Shown here one piece after another: positions 54,417 through 64,000 of a stretch of DNA of 64,000 nt. Below the pieces are notes generated by a model. It had not been told where the DNA came from. It was given only the letters and a program-made list of their open reading frames with translations, and made no database searches. The DNA comes from Craspedostauros australis (taxonomy: Eukaryota; Bacillariophyta; Bacillariophyceae; Mastogloiales; Achnanthaceae): assembly GCA_026770025.1 (NCBI GenBank), contig JAMXDE010000016.1:1054001-1118000 (forward strand), read 5' to 3'. Both the position numbers and the translations under genes were made by a program. Position 1 is the stretch's first letter; every line of letters starts with the position of its first letter.

Positions 54417-57400
54417 ATGGCGAAAGACCAGGAAGGCCAACGCCGTGTCTTTGGGCAGACGATGCGCAAGAAGGGCTCGTCGCGTGGCAGTCGGTACCAG
54501 CGACAGTTTGGACAAAACCAACGGTCGTCCCATTCCCGCATCGCGTACGATGATGACGACGCTCACGAGCGCCAACAGTCGGAAGCTGCAGCGCAGGCGG
54601 CGAGGAAGCGTCTGAGGCAAGAGCAGGGCGAAGAGATTGACGTCCGGTTTGGTTACACCCGACTGGAGGATCAGATCGCTGGCAGTGACTCAACGGAGAT
54701 GGTGGTGCGACGTGGTTGGTTGTTTCACATGTTGCCGACGACGGTACGTTCTTCTCCTGTGGGGTGATGGGTGACCATTTTATGCAGTCTATCAGGCAAC
54801 GTTTCCATGCATTGGCGAATCGATGCACCGATGTGTCAGTGTGTCAATGTATCAATGTATCCATGTATCAATGAATGGATCGATGAAGTGAGGAATGAAT
54901 CACGGCACAGCACTGCATGCCACATTGAATGAGTCAGGCGCGCAGCTTCCGTTGCAGTGATTCGCTCATGCTTATCCGGATACCAAACAGACTATTCATC
55001 AGCACGCACACAGAATCTCACCTTCTGATCAACATCTATGTTATTTACTTTCCATACATATCGCGCCGTTCGATTCTGGTGCCATTCCGCGTGGTGGACT
55101 CCATTTCGGTTTGTTGCATGTTGTCACCACGCAATGGTCTCATGCAATCTTCATGAACGTTCCATAACACGCTGCACTTCTCGAACCAACTCATTCGTGC
55201 TCTGCTGGATCATATCCGCGCAGAGGATCGACAAGAGCACGGGAGTGGAATGCGCCGGCATTGATTTGTACTTCCTGGGTGCGCAAGGCACCAACAACTT
55301 CAAAACTACCGTCCTGCATCGGCCGTACTTCTACCTGTGCACAGACAACAGCATGGGAGGGAACCTGTCCATGTCAGCGGGGGGAGGTGACGGTCGAGGC
55401 CATGTCGACGGCAGCGGCGACTATGATGACGACATGGAGGATGATTGGTCTCTCAACAATTGGCTAATGAAGAAGTACGGATCCATGGGATTGGCGGCTG
55501 CGCAAGCTGTGCAGATGGTCGATCTAGACCAGCCGAATCATCTGTCTCCCAGCTCAGCCACGCGAACGGTATGGAAGCTGCTGTTTGACAACGTCTCGCA
55601 GTTGATGGAGGTGCGCAAATCGTTGCAGAGGCTCATCAAGGAACAGAAGCAGAAGAAAGAAGGCAAGGTGGGGATGGATTGGTCGTTCGTTTCAGATGGT
55701 CAGGGGGTCTCGCATCCATCATCTACGACACCATTCGCATCGACCGTCGCCGCCAAACAGACCGAACCAATGTCGCAGTGTTCAGAACTGCGCGAGTATG
55801 ACGTCCGATATGTGGAACGCGTTTGCATGGACATGGACATCCGCGCTGGTTCGTGGTACACCGTCACGCTGGATCCAACAGAGCTCGCGCCACATCCAAC
55901 CCTCTCGGACCACGACATCGAAACGAAGGCAGATCCCAAATTCTTGGCCTTTGATATCGAATGTGCCAAAGCACCGCTCAAATTTCCAGCTCCGGATCGC
56001 GATGAGATCTACATGATCTCCTACATGATCAATGTTCCCGGCAGCGATCCGCAGGGCTACCTCATCATCTCCCGCAGCATCGTCTCGGAAGATATTGAAG
56101 ACTTCGATTACACGCCGAAACCGTCGTATCCTGGTGCCTTCAAGATCTTCAATGAAAAAGACGAGCAGGCATTGCTGCGTCGCTTCGTGGCAGAGTACCA
56201 AATGCACAAACCCCAAATTGTCGTCACGTACAACGGAGACGGCTTCGATTGGCCCTACGTCAACACGAGAGCGAAGACGTACAACATCGACATCTGGAAG
56301 GAGCTTGGAATCACCGTCCTCGGTGGCGGCGACAGCTCCATGGACACGGAGGTCCGCGGTCGCTGCTGCGTCCATCTCGACGCATTCTGCTGGGTGCAAC
56401 GTGACTCCTACTTGCCGCAGGGAGCCCAGGGTCTCAAGGCCGTCACAAAGTACAAGCTCGGGTACGAGCCGGTGGACATCGACGCAGAGGATATGCTTCC
56501 ATTCGCGAAGGATCGGCCAGTGTACATGGCGCAGTACTCCGTGTCTGATGCCGTCGCGACCTTCTACCTGTACCAAAAGTACGTGCATCTCTTCATCTTC
56601 AGTCTCTGCACGTTGATCCCCATGAGTCCCGAAGACGTCCTCCGCAAAGGGTCAGGAACGCTGTGCGAGGCATTGCTCATGGTGCAGGCCACGGAGAAAA
56701 AAGTGCTGTGCCCGAACAAGCAGGTCGATGCGTTGGCCAAGTTCCACCAAGGCCATTTGTTGGAAAGCGAGACCTACATCGGCGGCAAAGTGGAGTGCTT
56801 GGAAACGGGCGTCTATCGTAGCGACTTCGAATACGACTTCGATCTGAAGCCGTCAGCGTTCCAGCAGCTGATCGACAACATCGACCGCGACCTCACATTC
56901 GCCATCGAGGTGGAGGCCGGCATGGAACGGAAGAACGTGACGAATTACGACGAAATCAAGGCACAAATCGTGATGCAGCTGGAGATGCTCCGCGATCGTC
57001 CCAAACGTCGCGAACGACCCTACGTGTATCACTTGGACGTCGGTGCGATGTACCCCAACATCATCTTGACCAACCGTCTTCAACCAAGCGCGATGGTGGA
57101 CGACGCCACGTGTGCTGCGTGCGACTTCAACCAGGTCAAGAACAATTGCAAGCGGCGCATGGATTGGGTGTGGCGCGGCGATTACACTCCATCGACGAAA
57201 GCAGAATACGAGCGAACCAAGGATCAAGTGTCGCGGCAGTTGCTGCCTGATGGGAGGAAGTTCCAAGACCTCACCGACAAGGAACAGGCCAAGAAGATTT
57301 CCGACACGCTCAAGCTCTACTCGCGCAATGCATACCGGAAGACCAAGATCACGGAAGAGATCACGCGCAAAAACGTCGTGTGCATGCGCGAGAACGATTT

Positions 57401-60400
57401 CTACGTTGCCACAGTGCGTCGTTTCCGCGACCGAAGGTACGATTACAAGAAGCTGACCAAGTCCTGGAAGAAGAAGATCGGTTCGGCCAAGGACGCTGCC
57501 TCCAAGAAGGAGGCCGAAGACAAGGCGCTTGTGTACGACAGTTTGCAGGTTGCGCACAAATGCATCCTCAACTCCTTCTACGGTTACGTCATGCGGAAGG
57601 GCGCACGGTGGCGGTCCATGGAGATGGCGGGGATCGTCACCAAGACAGGTGCTGATCTGATCACGCAAGCACGTGTTCTGGTGGAGCAGATCGGCCGCCC
57701 GCTTGAGCTCGACACCGACGGTATTTGGTGCATCCTCCCCAAGAGCTTCCCTGATGAGTACTTGTTCAAAACTCATGACGGATCGAAGATCAAGCTGGAG
57801 TATCCGTGCGTCATGTTGAATGCAGATGTGTACGACAACTTCACCAACCATCAGTACCAAACGTTGACCAACCCCAAACGCGGGACGTACGAGAGCCGCA
57901 GTGAATGCTCCATCTTCTTCGAGGTCGACGGTCCGTACAAGTGCATGGTGCTACCAGCCGGTACAGAGGAAGGGCAGCTGCTGAAGAAGCGCTACGCCGT
58001 GTTCAACTTCGATGGGTCGCTGGCAGAATTGAAGGGCTTCGAACTGAAACGTCGAGGAGAGCTGGAGCTGATCAAGAAGTTCCAGTCCGAGGTGTTCGAG
58101 AAGTTCTTAGACGGAACGAGCTTGGAAACATGCTACGCCAGCGTTGCAGAGGTCGCGAATCGCTGGGTGAAGGTCATTCAAGAAAAGGGAGCAGGGCTCA
58201 CAGAGGAGCAGCTGATCGAACTCATCAGCGAGAATCGCAGCATGAGCAAGCGATTGGAAGACTACGGGGACCAGAAGGGAACATCGCAGACCACGGCCAG
58301 AAGACTGCAGGAGTTCCTTGGCGACGAAATCACGAAGGACAAAGGATTGAACTGCAGGTTCATCGTCTCTGCAAAACCCTTCGGAGCTCCCGTAACCGAC
58401 CGTGCCATCCCGACCACCATCTGGATGACACCACCCGAGACTCAGAAGAAGTTTCTCTGCAAGTGGTTAAAGTCACCCGGCCTCGAAGGTGACGACCTCA
58501 AGATCGGCAACATCTTGGACTGGGGTTATTACCTTCAGCGATTCGGAAAAACGATCCAAAAGATCATCACAATCCCGGCCGCGTTGCAGAAAGTTGAGAA
58601 TCCCGTCCCAAGCATCGCACATCCAGACTGGTTGCAATCCAAGGTCCAGGAGTTGAATGACACGTTCCAACAGCAGGACATCCGCGGCATGTTTGCGCCC
58701 AAATCGAAGGCGGACTCATCCAAGACGCCGTCGTCATTGCAGAAAGGCAAAGCAGGAGCAAAATCGGCCGACATGGAAGATATGTTCGGATCCGGAGGTG
58801 TCTCACGAGGTGGTGGCGCAAAACGACCAATGGTGCACAGCCGTAAACGTCGTCCCACGATTGCCGTCGATGACGGAGCTGCGAGCTCGGCCGCCGACCC
58901 AAAATCGACGTCTCGACGAAATCGCGACTCCACCACTGGCGCTGTCACGGACGTTCAGGGTGAGACCGAGGGAGCTATTGCTGTGCGAGACGAGCCTCGC
59001 ATCAAGCTTGGGAACGGCAACTTCAACAGCTGGCTGAAGCAGAAGAAGGCTCGATGGAAGAGCATGCGATCAGGGAGGAAGAGACAGTTCGAAGAAGAGG
59101 AAGCAACGAATGACTCATCGACATCCGGTCGCAACCGGGCGGCATCCGTCAAGAGGGCACGCAAGAATATAGCGAGTCTGGAGGGATTTGTTCGGGACGC
59201 AGCACACGACCTGGTCAATTCGGAATGGCAGATCGTCGAAATCCGTGAGAAGGGCTACCAGGAGGATGCGGATGCTGCTGCGCCTGCCCGAACGTCAGGC
59301 GATTTCGTGGTTTGGGCTTTGGTTGGTGGCGATTCGCTTCGCAAGGTCCAGGTGACTGTGCCGCGCATTGTCTACATCACGAGTCTCTACGAGCTGCGCT
59401 GCCACAATTCCGACATCTTTTCCTTCAAAAAGGTGGACAAGCACCTGCCACACAACAAGAAAGCCAACTTCACGTACGAGGTGTCCATGCCTGAGTACAT
59501 TTACCGCAACAACACGTGGGTGAAATCGTTGCAACCATTCTCCGTTATCAGCAAGGGCAAGGACGGCCTGCTGCAGTCGATGTACGAGAGCGGAACCCCG
59601 CTCGTTGTCCGTGCGCTGACAGAGCTGGGCTGCGTGTCCAAGCTGAACAAGAGCAGAGCGATGCGCAAGCAACAATCGAAGAAGAATGCCTACCTCTTGA
59701 CGGACATGAAGCGTGTCGATAGACCAAAAGACGGGGCCTACTTGAACAGCGCGATGTCGTACAGACGATCGTTCCTCTATGTCCGGCTGGAAGGTCATAG
59801 AACCACAGGAATTGTGGCGTTGTTCACCATGGAGCAAGCCCCGCAGAACAGCTCTAGCGCTGGAGATGGCGCCAACAACGTCGATGTGAGCGCCAGGTGC
59901 CACATTTGGATCATCAAGCCGGACTCAGGGAGGGGCAGCAACGCCAACAGGAGATCAGATACCACCAGGTCGGAACCCGCCAGTGCCAACAACGGTAATA
60001 CGCAAACGAGCGGCATCCGACGGCAATGCGAAGAGGTGTTTTCAGGCCTCCTCACGATGATCCAGGAAGGGGCCGATCCAGATTCCGAATACGCCAGCAT
60101 CTCTCACGGCAGCAGATGCACCATCTCTGATCTTGATTTCGTGAACGAGGATGTCGCGTACTCTGATGTCAACAAATCCATCATGGCTCTGTCGAAGTCT
60201 GGCCAAGGCCCCACGTTCCTCGTCTTGAACAGCAACAGGTCGACGGAGCAGCTCAGACGGCATGTCCCAGCCTTGAATGCATTGCCCGTTGTCCCTGTCC
60301 CGTTCCCACCAGGACCGGATCATAACCCGTCAAAATCCGTCATGCAGTCTTTGGGTTGGGAACAACCGGCGGCACAGCTGGCGTTGGAGGCGTACCTGTA

Positions 60401-62372
60401 CATGGTCATCATCTCGTATCCCAAGCGGGTGGAGTACGCGCAGTATGGAAACATCCCCATCGGCAACGTCGGACATGACGAGATCTCATCGGTCTTCGAT
60501 GTGAGCCTCCTGCGAACCATCAAACAGAATCGCGCACTTTCGTGGGCCAGCGTCTACACAGGCCGGCCAGATCTTGGCGTAGAGTTCCACGCATCCGCTC
60601 ACAAGTCCGGCTTCGTCCCGTCGTTCGAATCACAGGTCGACATGGTGTCGCAGGATGAGATCTGGGGCGACGACGACGACCTCATCAGCCCCATCGTGCG
60701 ACGGCCCGGGTGCTACCGATCGCTTTGCGTCGACATCGACCTGCAAGACCTTGCAATTGCGGCATTGACAGAAGCCGTTGGATACACGTTCACCACGGCA
60801 TTCCAGCTAAAGACGAGCGGCGCAGCAGCGAAGACGAACGAGCTCGACACAACGCCGACAAGCGTCGCACACATCGATGGAATTGAAGGAACAGCTAGCA
60901 CGACGACGAAATCATTCGAACCTCTCGGAGATGAGATGTCGATGTTGATCGCTCTGCCGATGATCCGATCGCTGGTCGGGATCTGGCTGCGCGATGCGTT
61001 CAACCTGAACAGCAAGGTCGCGGATACCTTGCTGCATCACATTTACCGATTGGTGTCCAGCCAGGGATCGCTGTTACACGACCCGGCTCTCCATCGTGTG
61101 ATCCATTCATTGATGAAAGCCACATTCTCGAGATTGCTCACCGAACTCCAGCGGTTGGGATGCTCTATCGTCCAGGCCACGTTCAACAAGATCACTGTCG
61201 CGACCAAGAAAACGACTCTCGCGGATGCGGAGGAGTACATCAACTTCGTGATTTCCACCATCTGCTCGACCAGCGCCGACAACAGCGCACAGTATGGATC
61301 CCTCTCGCGGCTATCGCTGCGGCCTCGACAATTCCACACGCACTATGTGTTTCTTGACGAATACAACTACGGCACGATGCACCTGGAACGTGTTCCATCA
61401 GACCAAGCCGCGGAGATGTACATCGTACAGGGCGCTGCGAGCGATGGCCAGGGAACGGTCGTCGCCAACGTGGTCACCGCATGGAATATCATGAACTACT
61501 TGGGAAGTGCCACCGCGCAGGAGTACTTCCGCCTGATCATTGCGCGCTTCTCAAAGGACGTACTTCGGAAGCAGCTCGAATGCAAGGCCAAAGAGGAGGA
61601 GGAGCTGGACTGCTTGTCCATCTTCTCCAAGCAGGTCAATCAGCAAGTGATGGGGTACAAGAAGAAGATGGTCTCAAAGCACTTCTCGGCCTATCTGACC
61701 CGCGCTGTTGGGGAAATCCTGAAAGACGACTCCGGCAATAATCAAATGGATGCTGGCGGTGGCGCCTCGTTCCAGGGTGGTCAGTTCCGCAGCACGATGC
61801 GACCTGCACTGGAATTCATCAATTCCATCATCGTCGTGTTGCAGCTGGACAGGGATGTGGAGAAGGAGCTGAACGTGCTGAAGAAGAGTCTGCTGTCGCA
61901 AATCGGAGTGGCTGAATATTCAGACCTAGCCGTGTGGAAGAACCCGTGCCCGAAGTTCATGCTCTCAGATGTGTTCTGCGCCGAATGCCAGGAAAGCCAT
62001 GATGTTAACCTTTGCTACCTCCCACCGACGGAGGACGATGACGAGGCGACGGCTCAAACAAGCTGGTTCTGCGAAGAGTGCGGCATACCATATGACGCTG
62101 ATGATATACAGGACCGCCTCGTCGCGCACGTCAATCGCAAGCTCATGCGTTACCAGCTGCAGGACATTCGATGTTCCAAGACCCAACAGGTTGCAACAAA
62201 CTCCATGTCGAAGGTTTCGCAATGTTCCGCGCCCATGAAATTGGATATGACGCAGCAGCAAACCATGGATGAGTTCTTCGTCCTGCAAGGGATCGCGAGG
62301 AAGCACGGTCTCGATGAGCTGCTGTTGCACATTGACAACATCCTCGGAGGTTTCCACGCAGTTCGCACATAA
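54417..62372 (+). CDS. POLE: DNA polymerase epsilon catalytic subunit, two exons
   Basis: Exon 1 is 54417-54743 (109 aa) and exon 2 is 55224-62372, giving 2491 aa; the 480-bp intron has a GTACGT donor and a CGCAG acceptor, phase 0. Exon 1 supplies the conserved start of the fold (DVRFGYTRLEDQ, then RRGWLFHMLPTT). The proofreading exonuclease is intact: FDIECAKAP (Exo I, about residue 351), VTYNGDGFDWPYV (Exo II), YSVSDAVATFYLY (Exo III). Polymerase motifs follow: YHLDVGAMYPNIILTNRLQP (about 711), NSFYGYVMRKGARW and ELDTDGIW (about 935). The C-terminal half is the inactive second B-family polymerase module. CysA is complete (CAECQ near 2360, then CEECG). CysB near 2424 is altered: CSKT and QCSAP replace the usual CxKC and CxC. 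The enzyme makes the leading strand in the nucleus. The protein exceeds human and yeast (about 2200-2290 aa) through acidic and Lys/Arg-rich insertions. Confidence 0.95.
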
Positions 62373-62632
62373 TAATTGGTCTATAATCCACGATTCTTTG
62401 AAATAGGAGTCGGAATGGAAGTAGAAAGTGATTAATCAGAGAAAGGAAAGGGGGCGCAGGATGGACGAATAGTCCTGGAGTTGCTTCCACACGTTGGATC
62501 ATTCTACTGATATGGAGAGTAAAGTTAGTGTATTGTGACGAGCAAGTGTCAGTCCATGTTTTATGGTGTACGATCTATGCGCATACCAATTAGTGTGGGA
62601 CGTAGGACTCAATCGATGCATGAACCAATCGA

Positions 62633-63835
62633 CTATTCGTCACCATCGTCGTCGTCGTCGTCGGCGTCGAAGCTCCTCAGATTGGACAGTGCCTCCAAGT
62701 AGTCCATATCATCATTCGTGAATTCCGATGCACCTTCGTCTGCCATGTCGCTCATTCTTGTCAACTGCTGGTAGGGTGGAATGGCGATGTCCGAGTCCTG
62801 GTATGCCTTCGACACATCCAAGATATCCCGCAAACTCCGTTCCAGCACATCGATGACGAAGGCGCATTCGAAGGGCTCCAACATACCAACCGCATAATCC
62901 AACTCGTCGATGGCTTCCTGCGCATCCGCAAAGGCGCCGCAGTGTCTCCAAGCGCAACTGGACCACCCGAATCCAATTTCCTGTCGTGCCTCCGGCCCGA
63001 GATACTCTTTGGCCGATTGCAGCAGAGCGCACGATTTTTGCAGCTGCTCTTGCAAAAGGGGATCTCGCACACGTTGCCGCAATTCCTCCCATTCGTAGTC
63101 TTGCGCCAATAGCTTGCAATCCAGCACTAATATCAACGCACGTTGGATAGTGGCGACGGAGGCCTGGACAGTACCTTCGGTGATCGAGGAAGCCTCGATA
63201 TTCCATTGCGTTACGCGCTGTTGTCGGTGCTGAAGCATGATCTCGTTGTAGGACCGTATGGATCGTGCAGAGGATGGTTCAATATCTTCGAGAATGTCGC
63301 GGTTTCGTTCGGTTGTGCCGAATCCCATTCCGCGCAATGTTGAGGCGCCGAAGGTTGGTGAAGTTGGGATTGCTGATGATACTATCGGCGGGCGGAACCG
63401 GTTTCTTTCAAAGACCTCCTCAGTTTTGCTATCGCTACCACCACCACCACCGTCGTCGTCGCCGTCGCCGTCATCAATGCTGGGACTCATTTCGACACGA
63501 TTTATCTGCGTTCTCATGGGATGGACCATGCTCACTTCTTCCCATGATATCAAGGCTATGGATGCTGCTATGGAAACGACGATGAGTTTCACGGCCTCGA
63601 GCAAATTCTCAGTGAAGAGCTCCTCAGAGGTGCTGTCGCCTGTCCGACGCTTCCTGTTGCCTGCGAAGATGGGTGCAGAGTCTGTCGACTCCATGGGATC
63701 CGTCGTCTTCGTTGGTGGCAATGACTGCAACGATGATGACGGTATCAATTCAGATCTTTCGTTTGGAACGTGGCTTGCTCTTTGTGTCGATGCATGTATT
63801 CGCTGTAATATTGGCGTTTGCATCGATCGCAACAT
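62633..63835 (-). CDS. Conserved-looking one-TM protein, unknown; 5' end uncertain
   Basis: The minus-strand frame is open from the window edge to the stop at 62633. I give the first ATG inside (63835, 400 aa), but the real start may be spliced or outside the window. An Arg/Ser/Gln-rich N-terminus (MLRSMQTPILQRIHASTQRA) could be an organelle presequence. One membrane helix is clear (LLEAVKLIVVSIAASIALIS), followed by a Gly/Asp-rich linker. The C-terminal half is helical and looks like a conserved domain: LLAQDYEWEELRQRV, then CAWRHCGAFADAQEAIDELD and LEPFECAFVIDVLERSLRDI. The tail is acidic (poly-Asp). I believe similar domains occur in plant proteins but cannot name the family. It converges on POLE, 260 bp away. 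Confidence 0.65.
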   Translation of the reverse strand: MLRSMQTPILQRIHASTQRASHVPNERSELIPSSSLQSLPPTKTTDPMESTDSAPIFAGNRKRRTGDSTSEELFTENLLEAVKLIVVSIAASIALISWEEVSMVHPMRTQINRVEMSPSIDDGDGDDDGGGGGSDSKTEEVFERNRFRPPIVSSAIPTSPTFGASTLRGMGFGTTERNRDILEDIEPSSARSIRSYNEIMLQHRQQRVTQWNIEASSITEGTVQASVATIQRALILVLDCKLLAQDYEWEELRQRVRDPLLQEQLQKSCALLQSAKEYLGPEARQEIGFGWSSCAWRHCGAFADAQEAIDELDYAVGMLEPFECAFVIDVLERSLRDILDVSKAYQDSDIAIPPYQQLTRMSDMADEGASEFTNDDMDYLEALSNLRSFDADDDDDDGDE

Positions 63836-64000
63836 TCGCGGACACGACGAATACGACGAAAGCTGAGGCGCTGATTGAATCGATGGTCTTGCTCCACGAG
63901 AATGTGCATTTGCTGTGCACCGTCGTATCGACAATGCATCACAGAAAGAATGACGCTGCTGGATCCACCACGCCGAGAGGATGAGGCAGTTCAATAGCCG

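Noticed and set aside
53839-54615. 258-codon plus-strand frame before and across POLE exon 1
   Set aside because: It reads POLE exon 1 in the wrong frame; the correct frame (from 54417) gives the conserved polymerase N-terminus.

Overview
This window looks like nuclear DNA from a eukaryotic alga, most likely a centric, chitin-making diatom such as a thalassiosiroid. The evidence is short GT-AG introns, two proteins with A/F-type plastid signal peptides, a CRAL-TRIO plus DUF6824 fusion, helicase-associated-domain repeats, a GH19 chitinase-like protein with PTS-rich linkers, and a DNA polymerase epsilon gene. Assignment to a lineage is inference. No rRNA or tRNA gene and no CRISPR array could be supported.

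Layout. 0-21.5 kb is dense host DNA: a 5'-truncated helicase-associated-domain gene (+), a steroid 5-alpha-reductase (-, 2 exons), a small thylakoid-lumen-type protein (+), a DusA-like tRNA dihydrouridine synthase (-), a SohB-like S49 protease (+, 2 exons), an RluA-type pseudouridine synthase (+, 2 exons), a Dbp4/DDX10 RNA helicase (+) flanked on the opposite strand by two degraded ankyrin-repeat remnants, a 1428-aa disordered WW-domain-like protein (+), and a plastid DUF3067 protein (-, 2 exons).

21.7-28.5 kb is a 6.8 kb PIF/Harbinger-like DNA transposon. It has 23-bp imperfect terminal inverted repeats, an accessory protein gene (+), a DDE transposase (-), and about 2 kb of a 15-bp minisatellite between them. 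28.5-32.8 kb is a host island with a Gly-rich four-helix membrane protein (+) and a two-exon CRAL-TRIO/DUF6824 gene (-).

32.8-45.55 kb is a second, larger (12.7 kb) element. Its 33-bp inverted repeats match at 32 of 33 positions. They enclose a spliced IS5/DDE_Tnp_4-like transposase (-), a 247-bp satellite in two subfamilies, a 40-bp minisatellite with higher-order structure, and a spliced 991-aa accessory gene (+) of unknown function. Recognising the two inverted-repeat pairs turns an apparent mess of repeats and spurious ORFs into two discrete two-gene elements, each carrying tandem arrays between its genes.

45.55-49.1 kb has no gene I can support. 49.1-64 kb is host DNA again: a secreted GH19 chitinase-like protein with probable membrane/GPI anchoring (+), a 12-TM MFS transporter (-), a complete two-exon POLE gene (+, 2491 aa) whose C-terminal CysB motif keeps only two of its four usual cysteines, and a conserved-looking one-TM protein (-) whose 5' end may lie beyond the window.

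The host genes do not form one pathway. They cover housekeeping RNA modification, ribosome biogenesis, replication, plastid functions, lipid/steroid chemistry and cell-surface chitin.
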